Shown: positions 1-6,860, counted from the stretch's first letter. The stretch: DNA of 9,466 bases from Rhodospirillaceae bacterium (GCA_003486725.1 DNGD01000122.1:1-9466), one strand, 5' to 3'. A program made the numbers and translations. Notes: generated by a model from the letters alone, not told the origin.

Positions 1-2
1 AG

Positions 3-44
3 CTGCTCGATTTGTATAAATCGGCTCTCGGCATGGAAGTCTGA
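3..44 (+). CDS. C-terminal tail of an unidentified upstream gene (partial)
   Basis: Frame 3 is open from the window edge and ends in LLDLYKSALGMEV followed by TGA at 42-44, which looks like an ordinary protein C-terminus. Frame 1 is also open, to a TGA at 46-48, but its peptide is Cys/Ser-rich and less protein-like. With only 13 residues the product cannot be identified. If real, it lies 47 nt upstream of the lytic transglycosylase gene on the same strand. Confidence 0.35.
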   Translation: MLDLYKSALGMEV

Positions 45-74
45 TTGACGTAGCGGGTGGGTTGCCCCTATTTT
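45..74 (+). promoter_or_regulatory. Candidate sigma70-type promoter for the cell-wall gene series
   Basis: TTGACG (45-50) matches the -35 consensus at five of six bases. TATTTT (69-74) matches the -10 consensus at four of six, with an 18-nt spacer. Transcription would start near 81, giving a very short leader before the ATG at 92. It sits in the only gap ahead of four closely spaced genes, which supports a role. The match is not strong enough to exclude chance or transcription from upstream. Confidence 0.35.
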
Positions 75-90
75 CCCCTCAAGGGGGAAG
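72..90 (+). promoter_or_regulatory. Shine-Dalgarno sequence inside a possible hairpin
   Basis: AAGGGGGAAG (81-90) is a strong ribosome binding site just before the ATG at 92, and it decides that start over the upstream in-frame TTG at 62. The G-run can pair with TTCCCC at 73-78: T73-A89, T74-A88, and C75-C78 with G87-G84, around a five-base loop. On a transcript beginning upstream of about 70 this would hide the ribosome binding site. On a transcript starting near 81 it could not form. Confidence 0.35.
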
Positions 91-91
91 T

Positions 92-1120
92 ATGTCTTCA
101 TATCTAAAAAGATTTTTCAGCACCGCGCTTAAGGGCGTGCTGGTTGCGCTTGTTCTTTTGGCGGGATTCTCGGTATCGCCAGCGCGGGCAGGGGATCAGG
201 AAGGCTTTCGCCTGTGGCTTGATCAACTCGCGCCCGAAATGATCCAGCAGGGAATCTCGCCCGCGACGATTGGGCGCGTCTGGCCGACCCTGTCGTTCGA
301 TGAAAGCGTGATCGAGCTCGATCAAAAACAGCCAGAGCATAAGATCACCTTCGCGCAATATCTGAAAAACACCTTGCCGGAGACGCGCGTCTCAAGAGCC
401 CGCGAATTGCTGGACGAAAACCGCGCGATTTTGAATGATGTCGCCGCACGGTATGGCGTTCCGGCTGAGGCCATCGTTGCGCTGTGGGGCATCGAAAGCA
501 GCTTTGGCGACAATCGCGGCGACGATCCGGTTCTGAATTCTCTGGCGACGCTGGCCTATGAAGGCCGCCGCGCCGACTTCTTCAAAAAAGAACTGCTGGA
601 GGCGCTGCGCATCATCGATGAGGAGCGGCGCGATCCTGACTTCTTGCAAGGCTCATGGGCGGGCGCGATGGGGCAGTGCCAGTTTATGCCCTCCACCTAT
701 CGCCGTTTTGCGGTGGATTATGATGGCGATGGCGTACGCGATATCTGGGAAAACCTTGGCGATGTGTTCGCTTCCATGGCGCGGTATCTGGCGGCTGAGG
801 GTTGGCAGGCGGGGCAGGGCTGGGGCAAGGAAGTCATGGTTATTCGTCCCGTTCCCCAACAGGTGCTGGGGCGCGAAACCCCGCAAAAGATCGAGACATG
901 GCGTCAATTCGGCGTGCGCGAACTTTCAGGGCAGCCTTTGACCTCGCCGCAGCCGCAGGCTTATTTGATCCAGCCCGACGGGGTGGGTGGACGCAGCTTT
1001 CTGGTCTATGATAACTTTCTTGCGCTCATGAAATGGAATCGCTCGACTTTCTTCGCCACGAGCGTGGGTCTTTTTATGGATAAGCTGAAAGCGCCTCTCT
1101 CCAACCGTCAATCGCCTTAG
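92..1120 (+). CDS. mltB: Lytic murein transglycosylase, MltB family (SLT domain type 2)
   Basis: This exported enzyme cleaves the MurNAc-GlcNAc bond of peptidoglycan non-hydrolytically, leaving 1,6-anhydro-MurNAc. The 342-residue protein begins with a typical signal peptide: a basic start, a hydrophobic core at about 15-27, and a likely cut after A-R-A at 31-33. The catalytic motif WGIESSFG is at 132-139, with Glu135 as the expected catalytic acid. The family motif GAMGQCQFMPSTY is at 191-203, followed by DYDGDGVRDIW at 209-219. There is no C-terminal peptidoglycan-binding domain of the kind many alphaproteobacterial relatives carry. There is no lipobox, so it is probably periplasmic rather than lipid-anchored. 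The ATG at 92 is chosen for its strong ribosome binding site and proper signal peptide; a TTG at 62 would add ten residues. It leads the series with rlpA 6 nt downstream. The family assignment is firm; the exact paralogue name is less so. Confidence 0.93.
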   Translation: MSSYLKRFFSTALKGVLVALVLLAGFSVSPARAGDQEGFRLWLDQLAPEMIQQGISPATIGRVWPTLSFDESVIELDQKQPEHKITFAQYLKNTLPETRVSRARELLDENRAILNDVAARYGVPAEAIVALWGIESSFGDNRGDDPVLNSLATLAYEGRRADFFKKELLEALRIIDEERRDPDFLQGSWAGAMGQCQFMPSTYRRFAVDYDGDGVRDIWENLGDVFASMARYLAAEGWQAGQGWGKEVMVIRPVPQQVLGRETPQKIETWRQFGVRELSGQPLTSPQPQAYLIQPDGVGGRSFLVYDNFLALMKWNRSTFFATSVGLFMDKLKAPLSNRQSP

Positions 1121-1126
1121 GGTTCT

Positions 1127-2122
1127 ATGAAAGAATGTTTATCTAATCCGCAACTTTGTTTGCGCGCGTCTTCCCTTTTGCTGCTGGGGCTTCTGGCGGC
1201 GTGTGGGGGAGGGCGCTCGCCTGACCGCCCCTCCTCGGCGGTAACGGGGGCAGGGGGGTATTATAAAGTTGGCAAGCCCTATCAGATCAAAGGCAACTGG
1301 TACACGCCCAAAGAAGATTACAGCTATGATGAATCGGGAATTGCGTCTTGGTATGGTGATGATTTCCACGAATTGAAAACCGCCAACGGCGAAATGTACA
1401 ACAAAAATGAGTTAACGGCGGCGCACAAGACGTTGCCGATGCCCAGTTTGGCGCGCGTGACCAATTTGGAAAACGGTCGTTCGATTGTCGTGCGTGTTAA
1501 TGATCGCGGGCCATTCTCTGGCGCGCGCGTGATCGATGTTTCGCAGCGTGCGGCGCAGCTTTTGGGTTTTGAAAAGCAAGGCACCGCCAAAGTGCGCGTG
1601 CAAGTTTTAGCCGACGAAAGTAAAGCGATTGCGGATGCGATGCGCACCTATGGTGGGCCATCCCAGACAACGGATCAGATTGTTGCGTCGGCCCAAAGCG
1701 CGCAACCCAGCGCGCAGCCCACGCAGTTTGGTGCAGAACCTGCGCCGTCTTATTCGAATGCCTCGGTTCAAAGCGTGCCGCTGGATCAGCCGCAGCGCGT
1801 GGCTTCCTATACAGCTCCATCGTCACCAGCACCGGTCAGCATGAGCACTGTCAAGCCTGTGGCGGAATATATTCAGCTTCCCGTGACCGGAAACAACCAG
1901 ATATTCGTGCAAGCCGGCGCATTTACCAATAGAGCCAACGCCGTGAAGCTTCAAAACTCGTTGAGTAAAATCGGTGCCGTTAACGTAGTCGAGGCCTTGG
2001 TGAAAGGCGTTCAATATTATAGAGTACGAGTCGGGCCGATCGAGTCTGTCTCTCTGGCGGATAAAACGTTGAAGAAAGTTTTGTCCTCTGGCGCTGACAA
2101 CGCGCGGATTATTGTCGATTAA
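1127..2122 (+). CDS. rlpA: RlpA-type septal lytic transglycosylase lipoprotein (DPBB + SPOR)
   Basis: The 331-residue protein begins with a lipoprotein signal whose lipobox is L-A-A-C, with the lipid-carrying cysteine at 26. A double-psi beta-barrel domain lies at about 70-155 (GIASWYG at 71-77). Glu89, His100 and Asp126 have the same spacing as the conserved Glu/His/Asp that I recall for the Pseudomonas aeruginosa enzyme. A Ser/Gln/Pro-rich linker at about 175-250 leads to a C-terminal SPOR domain at about 257-331, which in known proteins binds glycan strands stripped of stem peptides at the division septum. RlpA of P. aeruginosa cleaves such denuded strands; other homologues may be inactive. 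The ATG at 1127 follows AGGG (1119-1122), which overlaps the mltB stop codon, so the two genes are probably co-transcribed and may be translationally coupled. The probable location is the outer membrane, facing the periplasm. Confidence 0.93.
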   Translation: MKECLSNPQLCLRASSLLLLGLLAACGGGRSPDRPSSAVTGAGGYYKVGKPYQIKGNWYTPKEDYSYDESGIASWYGDDFHELKTANGEMYNKNELTAAHKTLPMPSLARVTNLENGRSIVVRVNDRGPFSGARVIDVSQRAAQLLGFEKQGTAKVRVQVLADESKAIADAMRTYGGPSQTTDQIVASAQSAQPSAQPTQFGAEPAPSYSNASVQSVPLDQPQRVASYTAPSSPAPVSMSTVKPVAEYIQLPVTGNNQIFVQAGAFTNRANAVKLQNSLSKIGAVNVVEALVKGVQYYRVRVGPIESVSLADKTLKKVLSSGADNARIIVD

Positions 2123-2146
2123 TCTTGGTTAAGGACGGTGCATGGA

Positions 2147-3331
2147 ATGAAAAAGTTAAGCTTGGCAATTGCGTTAACAGTTTTTGTGGCTCACGCGGCG
2201 GCGGCGGAAGCGCCTGCACCCAAACCAGCGCCTGCAACGCCCGCACCCATCGCCGCCGCGAATGTTGCGCCGGTTGAAACGCTGGCCAAGCAAGCTGTGG
2301 TGATCGAAGCGTTGACGGGCGAAACGCTTTTCGCCAAGGACGCCGATACGCAGATGCCGACATCGTCGATGAGCAAGGTCATGACGATGTATCTGGTTTT
2401 CGAAGCGATCAAAAACGGCAAGTTCGCGATGGACACGCCGGTGACGATCAGCGAAACCGCGTGGAAGCAATCAGGCTCGCGCATGTTCATCAAAGCGGGT
2501 GAACAAGTTAAGATCGAAGATCTTGTGCGCGGTGTGATTATCCAATCCGGTAATGACGCCGCCGTTGCGCTGGCGGAAGCCGTCGCCGGAAGCGAAGGTT
2601 CCTTTTCCTTGATGATGAACGACAAGGCCAAGGCGCTGGGAATGACGCAATCGCACTTCGTTAACGCGACAGGCTTGCCCGACCCACAGCATTACGCCTC
2701 GGCGCGTGATCTGGCGTTGTTATCGCTCGCGCTGATCCGCGACTTTCCGGACTATTATCACTATTACTCCGAAAAAGAGTTCACCTATAACAACATCAAG
2801 CAGGGCAACCGTAACCCGCTTTTGTATCGCAATATGGACGTTGATGGCGTGAAAACAGGCCATACGGACGCGGCGGGCTATGGGCTTATCGCGTCGGCTC
2901 ACCGTGATGGACGCCGTATTGTGACCGTTGTTAACGGTCTCAAATCCATGCAGGAGCGCGCGGATGAGCCCGCCAAACTTATCGAGTGGGCGTATCGCGA
3001 ATATGGCCTGTATCGTTTGGTCAATGCTGAAGAAAAAGTGACGGACGCCACCGTTTGGTTAGGCGTGGACAAAACTGTTCCCGTTGCGCCGGAGAGAACG
3101 ATCTCCAAAAGTCTGCCGCGTTCGTTGAAGGACAGCGTCAAGGTGAGCATCACAGTGGATGGCGAGACAGTCGCGCCAATCAAAAAAGGACAAAAGATTG
3201 GCAAGGCGACGATCATCGGCACGAACATGGAGCCCATTGAAGTCGCGCTGGTCGCGACGCAGGATGTGGCGAAGCTCGGCTTTGTTGAAGCGCTGTGGCG
3301 CAAAATGAAGCGTAAAATCGGGAAGGAATAA
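2147..3331 (+). CDS. dacA: D-alanyl-D-alanine carboxypeptidase (PBP5/6 family, peptidase S11)
   Basis: This low-molecular-mass penicillin-binding protein removes the terminal D-Ala from peptidoglycan pentapeptides and so limits cross-linking. All three active-site motifs are present: S-M-S-K at 74-77 (Ser74 nucleophile, Lys77), S-G-N at 134-136 and K-T-G at 236-238. A signal peptide (about 1-20, ending A-A-A-A) is followed by a Pro/Ala-rich stretch up to about 42. The carboxypeptidase domain runs to about 285. A PBP5 C-terminal beta domain follows at about 308-375. The last 20 residues are basic and amphipathic, as expected for the membrane-anchoring helix. Start choice: the ATG at 2147 gives MKKLSLAIAL, a clean signal peptide, with AAGGA at 2131-2135. 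A GTG at 2138 would add three residues and sits too close to that site. The symbol is family-level; dacC or dacF could equally be used. Confidence 0.93.
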   Translation: MKKLSLAIALTVFVAHAAAAEAPAPKPAPATPAPIAAANVAPVETLAKQAVVIEALTGETLFAKDADTQMPTSSMSKVMTMYLVFEAIKNGKFAMDTPVTISETAWKQSGSRMFIKAGEQVKIEDLVRGVIIQSGNDAAVALAEAVAGSEGSFSLMMNDKAKALGMTQSHFVNATGLPDPQHYASARDLALLSLALIRDFPDYYHYYSEKEFTYNNIKQGNRNPLLYRNMDVDGVKTGHTDAAGYGLIASAHRDGRRIVTVVNGLKSMQERADEPAKLIEWAYREYGLYRLVNAEEKVTDATVWLGVDKTVPVAPERTISKSLPRSLKDSVKVSITVDGETVAPIKKGQKIGKATIIGTNMEPIEVALVATQDVAKLGFVEALWRKMKRKIGKE

Positions 3332-3337
3332 TTGCCC

Positions 3338-3976
3338 ATGGGGCGCGGTCGCTTCATCACACTGGAGGGCGGCGAAGGCGCCGGCAAATCGACGCAGGCC
3401 GCGCAGATTGTCGCGTATTTGACCCAGCGCGGGATCAAGGCGATCGCGACGCGCGAAGTCGGCGGCGCACCTGGCGCGGAAGATATTCGCTCGCTGTGGC
3501 TGTCCAAGCATCAAGGCTTTTGGGATCCGCTGACCGAAGTGCTGCTGATTATGGCGGCGCGGCGTGAGCATCTGACCAAAACAATCTTGCCAGCGCTGGA
3601 GGCTGGTGTCTGGGTGATTTCCGACCGTTTTGTGGACTCCACGCGCGCCTATCAGGGCATTGGCCTCGGTCTGGGGGTTGAGGTCATCGATGCGCTGTAT
3701 CATCACGTGGCAGGTGATTTCTGGCCTGATTTGACCCTTGTGCTGGATTTACCCGTTGAGGCAGGACTGAGCCGTATGACAGCGCGCAGCGGTGCGGCGG
3801 ATCGTTATGAGCAGCAGGATGTCGCTTTTCACGAGACGCTACGCGCCGCGTTCTTGCAGCTTGCCGCGCAGGAACCGCAGCGCATCGCCATAATTGACGC
3901 GGTGAAGGCGCCGGGGGACGTGTCGACGCAAATTGCAACGTGCATCGACCAATTGATTGAATCAGGCATGAGATAG
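3338..3976 (+). CDS. tmk: Thymidylate kinase
   Basis: This cytoplasmic enzyme phosphorylates dTMP to dTDP with ATP, a required step towards dTTP. The 212-residue length is normal. The P-loop is GGEGAGKS at 11-18, the DR-F motif (S-D-R-F) is at 95-98 followed by the usual Y-Q-G-I-G segment, and the C-terminal half carries the LID-type segment ending A-D-R-Y-E. One oddity is that the strongly conserved T-R-E-P-G-G is T-R-E-V-G-G here (38-43), the proline being replaced by Val41. The start is either the ATG at 3338 or a TTG at 3332 that overlaps the dacA stop; AAGGA at 3323-3327 is 10 and 4 nt from them respectively. I prefer the ATG. It is tightly linked to dacA, as in many alphaproteobacteria, but the holB gene expected next is not here. 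Confidence 0.92.
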   Translation: MGRGRFITLEGGEGAGKSTQAAQIVAYLTQRGIKAIATREVGGAPGAEDIRSLWLSKHQGFWDPLTEVLLIMAARREHLTKTILPALEAGVWVISDRFVDSTRAYQGIGLGLGVEVIDALYHHVAGDFWPDLTLVLDLPVEAGLSRMTARSGAADRYEQQDVAFHETLRAAFLQLAAQEPQRIAIIDAVKAPGDVSTQIATCIDQLIESGMR

Positions 3977-4055
3977 ATTCCATCGGATCGGATTTGGCCT
4001 TTGTCGCGGGCTGTCTCCTTTCATGATCCCTGGTCTTCCCTCACGTGATACTTAA

Positions 4056-4086
4056 CATAATATATCTTATGCGACAATTCTATATT
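4056..4086 (+). promoter_or_regulatory. AT-rich upstream region of mazG with a small inverted repeat
   Basis: The 148-nt gap between tmk and mazG holds no convincing gene. Its AT-rich part contains CATAA (4056-4060) and TTATG (4067-4071), an inverted repeat with a six-base centre. TATATT at 4081-4086 could serve as a -10 element about 35 nt before the mazG ribosome binding site, but it has no good -35 partner. This is the most likely place for the mazG promoter. No terminator with a T-run is visible after tmk. Confidence 0.25.
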
Positions 4087-4124
4087 GTGTTTCAAGGGCT
4101 ATAGCGAAAGGGCAAGAAGAGAAA

Positions 4125-4943
4125 ATGACGAGCACACCAACACCCCCCATCACAGGAATCGTGCAACTTCTTGATGTAATGACGAAGCTGCGCGATCCGG
4201 AAAATGGTTGTCCGTGGGACGTCAAACAGGATTTTAAATCGCTGGCGCGCTACACCATCGAAGAAGCTTATGAAGTCGTCGAAGCTATCGAAAATGATGA
4301 CCATGAGCACCTGTGCGAAGAGCTTGGCGACCTCCTCCTTCAGATCGTTTTTCAGGCCCAAATTGCGGATGAACAGTCCCTCTTCTCCTTTGACGATGTG
4401 GCGGCCCGCGAGGCGCAGAAGATGATTGATCGCCACCCGCATGTGTTTGGTGACCGTGTTGGCGTGGACAGCGCGGCGGACGTTCTGCGTAACTGGGAGG
4501 TCGATAAGGCTGCCAAGAAAGCCGAGAAAGCCAAAGATAAGCCCCATGGCGTTCTGGACGATGTGAACACCGCCCTGCCCGCTATGTCGCGTGGTTTAAA
4601 GTTGCAACAACGCGCGGCGCGCGTCGGTTTTGATTGGGGCAATCCCACGGACATCATCGCGAAGATCCGCGAGGAAACGGACGAGCTGGAGGCTGAAATT
4701 GCGCAAGGAAAGACCAACGCCGACAAGATCGAAGGCGAGTTGGGCGATTTGTTTTTCGCGATGATCAATCTCGCCCGCCATTTGGATATCGACCCTGAAA
4801 GGGCGCTGCGCACGACGAACACAAAGTTCAAGCGCCGCTTTAAATATATTGAAAACACGTTGCGCCAGCGCGGCCAGCCCATCGCCGAGGCCTCTCTCGA
4901 TGAAATGGAAAGCCTGTGGCAGGAAGCCAAAAAGGGAGAATAG
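4125..4943 (+). CDS. mazG: Nucleoside triphosphate pyrophosphohydrolase MazG
   Basis: MazG hydrolyses (d)NTPs to NMP and pyrophosphate. In E. coli it cleans non-canonical nucleotides and affects (p)ppGpp levels during starvation. The 272-residue protein has two MazG domains in tandem, as in the E. coli protein (263 residues). The N-terminal copy has the signature L-R-D-P-E-N-G-C-P-W-D at 22-32, then E46-E47-x-x-E50 and E66-x-x-D69, the acidic residues that bind magnesium. The C-terminal copy has E183-E184-x-x-E187 and E205-x-x-D208. A lysine-rich linker (about 128-140) joins them. The second domain is usually the catalytically competent one in E. coli. A purine-rich AAGAAGAG at 4114-4121 precedes the ATG. 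It stands alone in its transcription unit and ends 4 nt before the convergent methyltransferase gene. Confidence 0.95.
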   Translation: MTSTPTPPITGIVQLLDVMTKLRDPENGCPWDVKQDFKSLARYTIEEAYEVVEAIENDDHEHLCEELGDLLLQIVFQAQIADEQSLFSFDDVAAREAQKMIDRHPHVFGDRVGVDSAADVLRNWEVDKAAKKAEKAKDKPHGVLDDVNTALPAMSRGLKLQQRAARVGFDWGNPTDIIAKIREETDELEAEIAQGKTNADKIEGELGDLFFAMINLARHLDIDPERALRTTNTKFKRRFKYIENTLRQRGQPIAEASLDEMESLWQEAKKGE

Positions 4944-4955
4944 GGCGCTACGCCC
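4943..4955. terminator. Small hairpin between convergent genes
   Basis: GGGCG (4943-4947), CTA, CGCCC (4951-4955) forms a perfect five-pair stem that overlaps both stop codons of two facing genes. Neither strand has a proper T-run after it; the - strand has only a loose T-rich tail inside the end of mazG. The location suits a bidirectional terminator but the stem is short, so this is a weak call. Confidence 0.3.
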
Positions 4956-5697
4956 CTTCCCCAATCTCCATCGCCTGTGCGTGGCGCAGGATTTCTTCAC
5001 CCGCGTCAGAATAGCGTCCATCTTTGCCATAGAGAATGAGTGGCGCAACGGTACTCACGCCTTTTGCATCAGCGTTTTTCTTGGCGCGAAGAATGATGCG
5101 CTTACACGTGCCATCGTCTTTCGACCAGATCGGCTTGATTGTCAGCGCATCAAAATGCGGCGTTGCCAGCGCGATAATCTCGTCTTTTCTATCGACGCGG
5201 TGGATCATCGTCATCGTGCCGTTTTCCTTCAGTGCGCATGCGCTTTGCGCGATCCATAAACCCAGATCGGCCTCTTCGCTTTCCGTGTTCGCCATTTTTT
5301 TGGAAGGGTCTGCCGAGGCGCTGTGCTTCTTTCCATCATGAAAAGGCGGGTTCATCATCACGTGGTCGTGGGCACCCTTCAGCTCTTCATGTAGCGTGGC
5401 AATGTCGCCCTCCATCACCTTCATGCGGCTTTCAAAACTGTTTAACCGTATATTGCTCGCGCAAAGGTCGGTCATATACGCCTGTATTTCAACGCCAGTG
5501 ATATGGATTCCCTCTACACGCGTGGCCAGCGCCAGCATCACGCCGCCCACGCCGCAGCCAAGCTCCAGCACCGACTGCCCTGCCCGCGCATCGACCGCGC
5601 TGGCCAGCAAAAGCGTATCAACGGCGATGCGATAGCCCTTGGCGGGCTGCTCCACGGCGAAACGACCACCTAAAAGCTTGTCTGTTGTTGTTTCCAT
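4948..5697 (-). CDS. trmN6: TrmN6-like N6-adenine tRNA methyltransferase (COG4123 type)
   Basis: This is a SAM-dependent class I methyltransferase of 249 residues. The N-terminal Q-P-A-K-G-Y-R-I-A-V-D stretch at 17-27 is typical of the TrmN6 group. Motif I, which binds SAM, is VLELGCGVGG at 43-52; an acidic residue ending strand 2 is E70; and N-P-P-F at 116-119 is the adenine-N6 methyltransferase catalytic motif. E. coli TrmN6 (YfiC) methylates A37 of tRNA1-Val, so modification of a tRNA anticodon loop is the best guess, but substrate choice in alphaproteobacterial relatives is not visible in sequence. The ribosome binding site is poor. It is divergent from ispB across only 48 nt, so the two promoters must share that space. 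Confidence 0.82.
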   Translation of the reverse strand: METTTDKLLGGRFAVEQPAKGYRIAVDTLLLASAVDARAGQSVLELGCGVGGVMLALATRVEGIHITGVEIQAYMTDLCASNIRLNSFESRMKVMEGDIATLHEELKGAHDHVMMNPPFHDGKKHSASADPSKKMANTESEEADLGLWIAQSACALKENGTMTMIHRVDRKDEIIALATPHFDALTIKPIWSKDDGTCKRIILRAKKNADAKGVSTVAPLILYGKDGRYSDAGEEILRHAQAMEIGEGA

Positions 5698-5715
5698 AAA
5701 TCACTGCTAGATTTT

Positions 5716-5746
5716 TAACGTGTATTTTCCTGTTTTTGGCACGTTA
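5716..5746. promoter_or_regulatory. Inverted repeat in the divergent trmN6/ispB control region
   Basis: TAACGTG (5716-5722) and CACGTTA (5740-5746) form a perfect seven-base inverted repeat separated by 17 nt, filling most of the 48-nt gap between divergent start codons. Half-sites 24 nt apart (start to start) would fall on one face about two helical turns apart, as in a dimeric operator. No good promoter boxes are evident on either strand, though the gap is AT-rich. The function is inferred. Confidence 0.35.
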
Positions 5747-6789
5747 TGCCCGTGAGTGCAAATATGGCTTCCATTATCCCCCTGAAACCCGCGCAAAACG
5801 TTACCGTACGCCCCGATGCTTTGGCGGAGCTGACGGCGCTGGTGGCGGATGATTTGGCCGCCGTGAACCAGATTATTGTGCAGCGGATGGAAAGTCAGGT
5901 TCCGTTGATCCCGCAGCTCGCCGGTCATATCATCGCGGCAGGTGGCAAGCGCCTGCGCCCCGTCCTGTCCCTCGCCGCCACGCGCCTCTGCGGTTATACC
6001 GGCGAGCGTCACCGCAAGCTGGCGGCGGCGATCGAGTTTATCCATACCGCGACGCTACTCCATGACGATGTGGTGGATGCCAGCGATCTGCGGCGCGGGC
6101 GGCTTTCCGCCAATGCGCTGTTTGGCAACCAGCCGAGCATCCTTGTCGGCGATTTTCTTTTTTCCCGAGCGTTTCAATTGATGGTCGAGGATGGCTCTAT
6201 CGACGTGCTGCGCATTCTGTCGGCGGCCTCGGCGGTGATTTCCGAAGGCGAGGTTCTGCAGCTGACGACCAAGAATGATAGCGCGATGAGCGAGCAAACC
6301 TATCTTGAAATTATTCGCGCGAAGACCGCCGAGTTGTTCGCGGCCGCGTGCCGCATCGGTGCGGTTGTTGCGGCGCGTCCGGCGGCGGAGGAAGAAGCCT
6401 TGCGCACCTTTGGTCTCAACCTTGGCATCGCGTTTCAGATTATCGATGACGTGCTGGATTACAGCGCGGATCAAACGCGCCTTGGCAAAACCATCGGCGA
6501 CGATTTCCGCGAGGGCAAGATCACCCTGCCCGTCATTCTGGCCATCCATCGCGGCAGCGAGGCCGAGCGCGCCTTTTTCAAGCGGACACTCGGCGATCAA
6601 ACCCAGCGCGAGGGCGATTTGGCCCATGCGCTTGACATCATGCGCCGCCATGACGCTTTGCAAGGCAGCGTGGAGCGTGCCCGCCATTACGGCGCGATTG
6701 CCCGCGACGCGCTTGGCCTGTTCCCCGAAAACGCCTATAAAACCGCCCTCCTCGACACCATCGAGTTCACGATCGAGCGCGGTTTTTAA
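5746..6789 (+). CDS. ispB: Long-chain polyprenyl diphosphate synthase (octaprenyl/decaprenyl type)
   Basis: This trans-prenyltransferase extends farnesyl diphosphate with isopentenyl diphosphate to make the ubiquinone side chain. It is cytoplasmic and acts before UbiA. The 347 residues include G-G-K-R-L-R-P at 66-72, the first Asp-rich motif D-D-V-V-D at 107-111 and the second, D-D-V-L-D, at 234-238 within a G-K-T-I-G-D-D-F-R-E-G-K context (247-258) typical of this family. The fifth residue before the first motif is a small Ala (102), consistent with a long product. Chain length cannot be read exactly; alphaproteobacteria often make Q10. The ATG at 5746 lacks a clear ribosome binding site. 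An alternative ATG at 5764 (M-A-S-I-I-P-L) has only a weak GTGA ahead of it, so the start is uncertain by six residues. Confidence 0.92.
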   Translation: MPVSANMASIIPLKPAQNVTVRPDALAELTALVADDLAAVNQIIVQRMESQVPLIPQLAGHIIAAGGKRLRPVLSLAATRLCGYTGERHRKLAAAIEFIHTATLLHDDVVDASDLRRGRLSANALFGNQPSILVGDFLFSRAFQLMVEDGSIDVLRILSAASAVISEGEVLQLTTKNDSAMSEQTYLEIIRAKTAELFAAACRIGAVVAARPAAEEEALRTFGLNLGIAFQIIDDVLDYSADQTRLGKTIGDDFREGKITLPVILAIHRGSEAERAFFKRTLGDQTQREGDLAHALDIMRRHDALQGSVERARHYGAIARDALGLFPENAYKTALLDTIEFTIERGF

Positions 6790-6799
6790 CCAAAAACCG
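6780..6799 (+). repeat. Hairpin overlapping the ispB stop codon
   Basis: CGGTTTTT (6780-6787) and AAAAACCG (6792-6799) form a perfect eight-base inverted repeat around the loop AACC. The TAA stop lies at 6787-6789. There is no T-run after the stem, so it is not a classical intrinsic terminator. It could stabilise the 3' end of the mRNA or help stop transcription before the tRNA. Confidence 0.4.
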
Positions 6800-6812
6800 G
6801 CTATTCACAAGC

Positions 6813-6841
6813 TTGCGTTCAGGACCACGCGGGGCTATAAA
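6813..6841 (+). promoter_or_regulatory. Promoter of tRNA-Pro with GC-rich discriminator
   Basis: TTGCGT (6813-6818) and TATAAA (6836-6841) are separated by exactly 17 nt, and the -10 matches consensus at five of six bases. The predicted start, near 6848, leaves a leader of about 13 nt before the mature tRNA. The bases after the -10 are GCCCGCC, a GC-rich discriminator of the kind that makes stable-RNA promoters sensitive to ppGpp and DksA in E. coli. Stringent control here is inferred. The -10 region also sits in a small GGGCT/AGCCC inverted repeat. Confidence 0.55.
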
Positions 6842-6860
6842 GCCCGCCTCAGGCATAAAT

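Noticed and set aside
1682..1830. Repetitive Ser/Ala/Gln/Pro coding stretch in rlpA as a tandem repeat
   Set aside because: The units are irregular; it is an ordinary flexible linker between the barrel and SPOR domains.
2899..3507. Long open frame on the - strand across dacA and tmk (202 codons)
   Set aside because: It lies fully opposite two genes with intact active-site motifs, and its peptide has no recognisable domain. GC-rich third positions produce such antisense frames.
3059..3706. Second long - strand open frame over the dacA/tmk junction (215 codons)
   Set aside because: It is antisense to well-supported genes, overlaps the other antisense frame, and shows no family signature or ribosome binding site.
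4352..4930. Open frame of 192 codons opposite mazG
   Set aside because: It is a shadow of mazG. Its peptide is Ser/Arg-rich with low-complexity character, and mazG carries all expected motifs.
6831..6846. GGGCT/AGCCC hairpin before the tRNA as a terminator of ispB
   Set aside because: There is no T-run after the stem and it coincides with the tRNA -10 box, so a promoter reading fits better.
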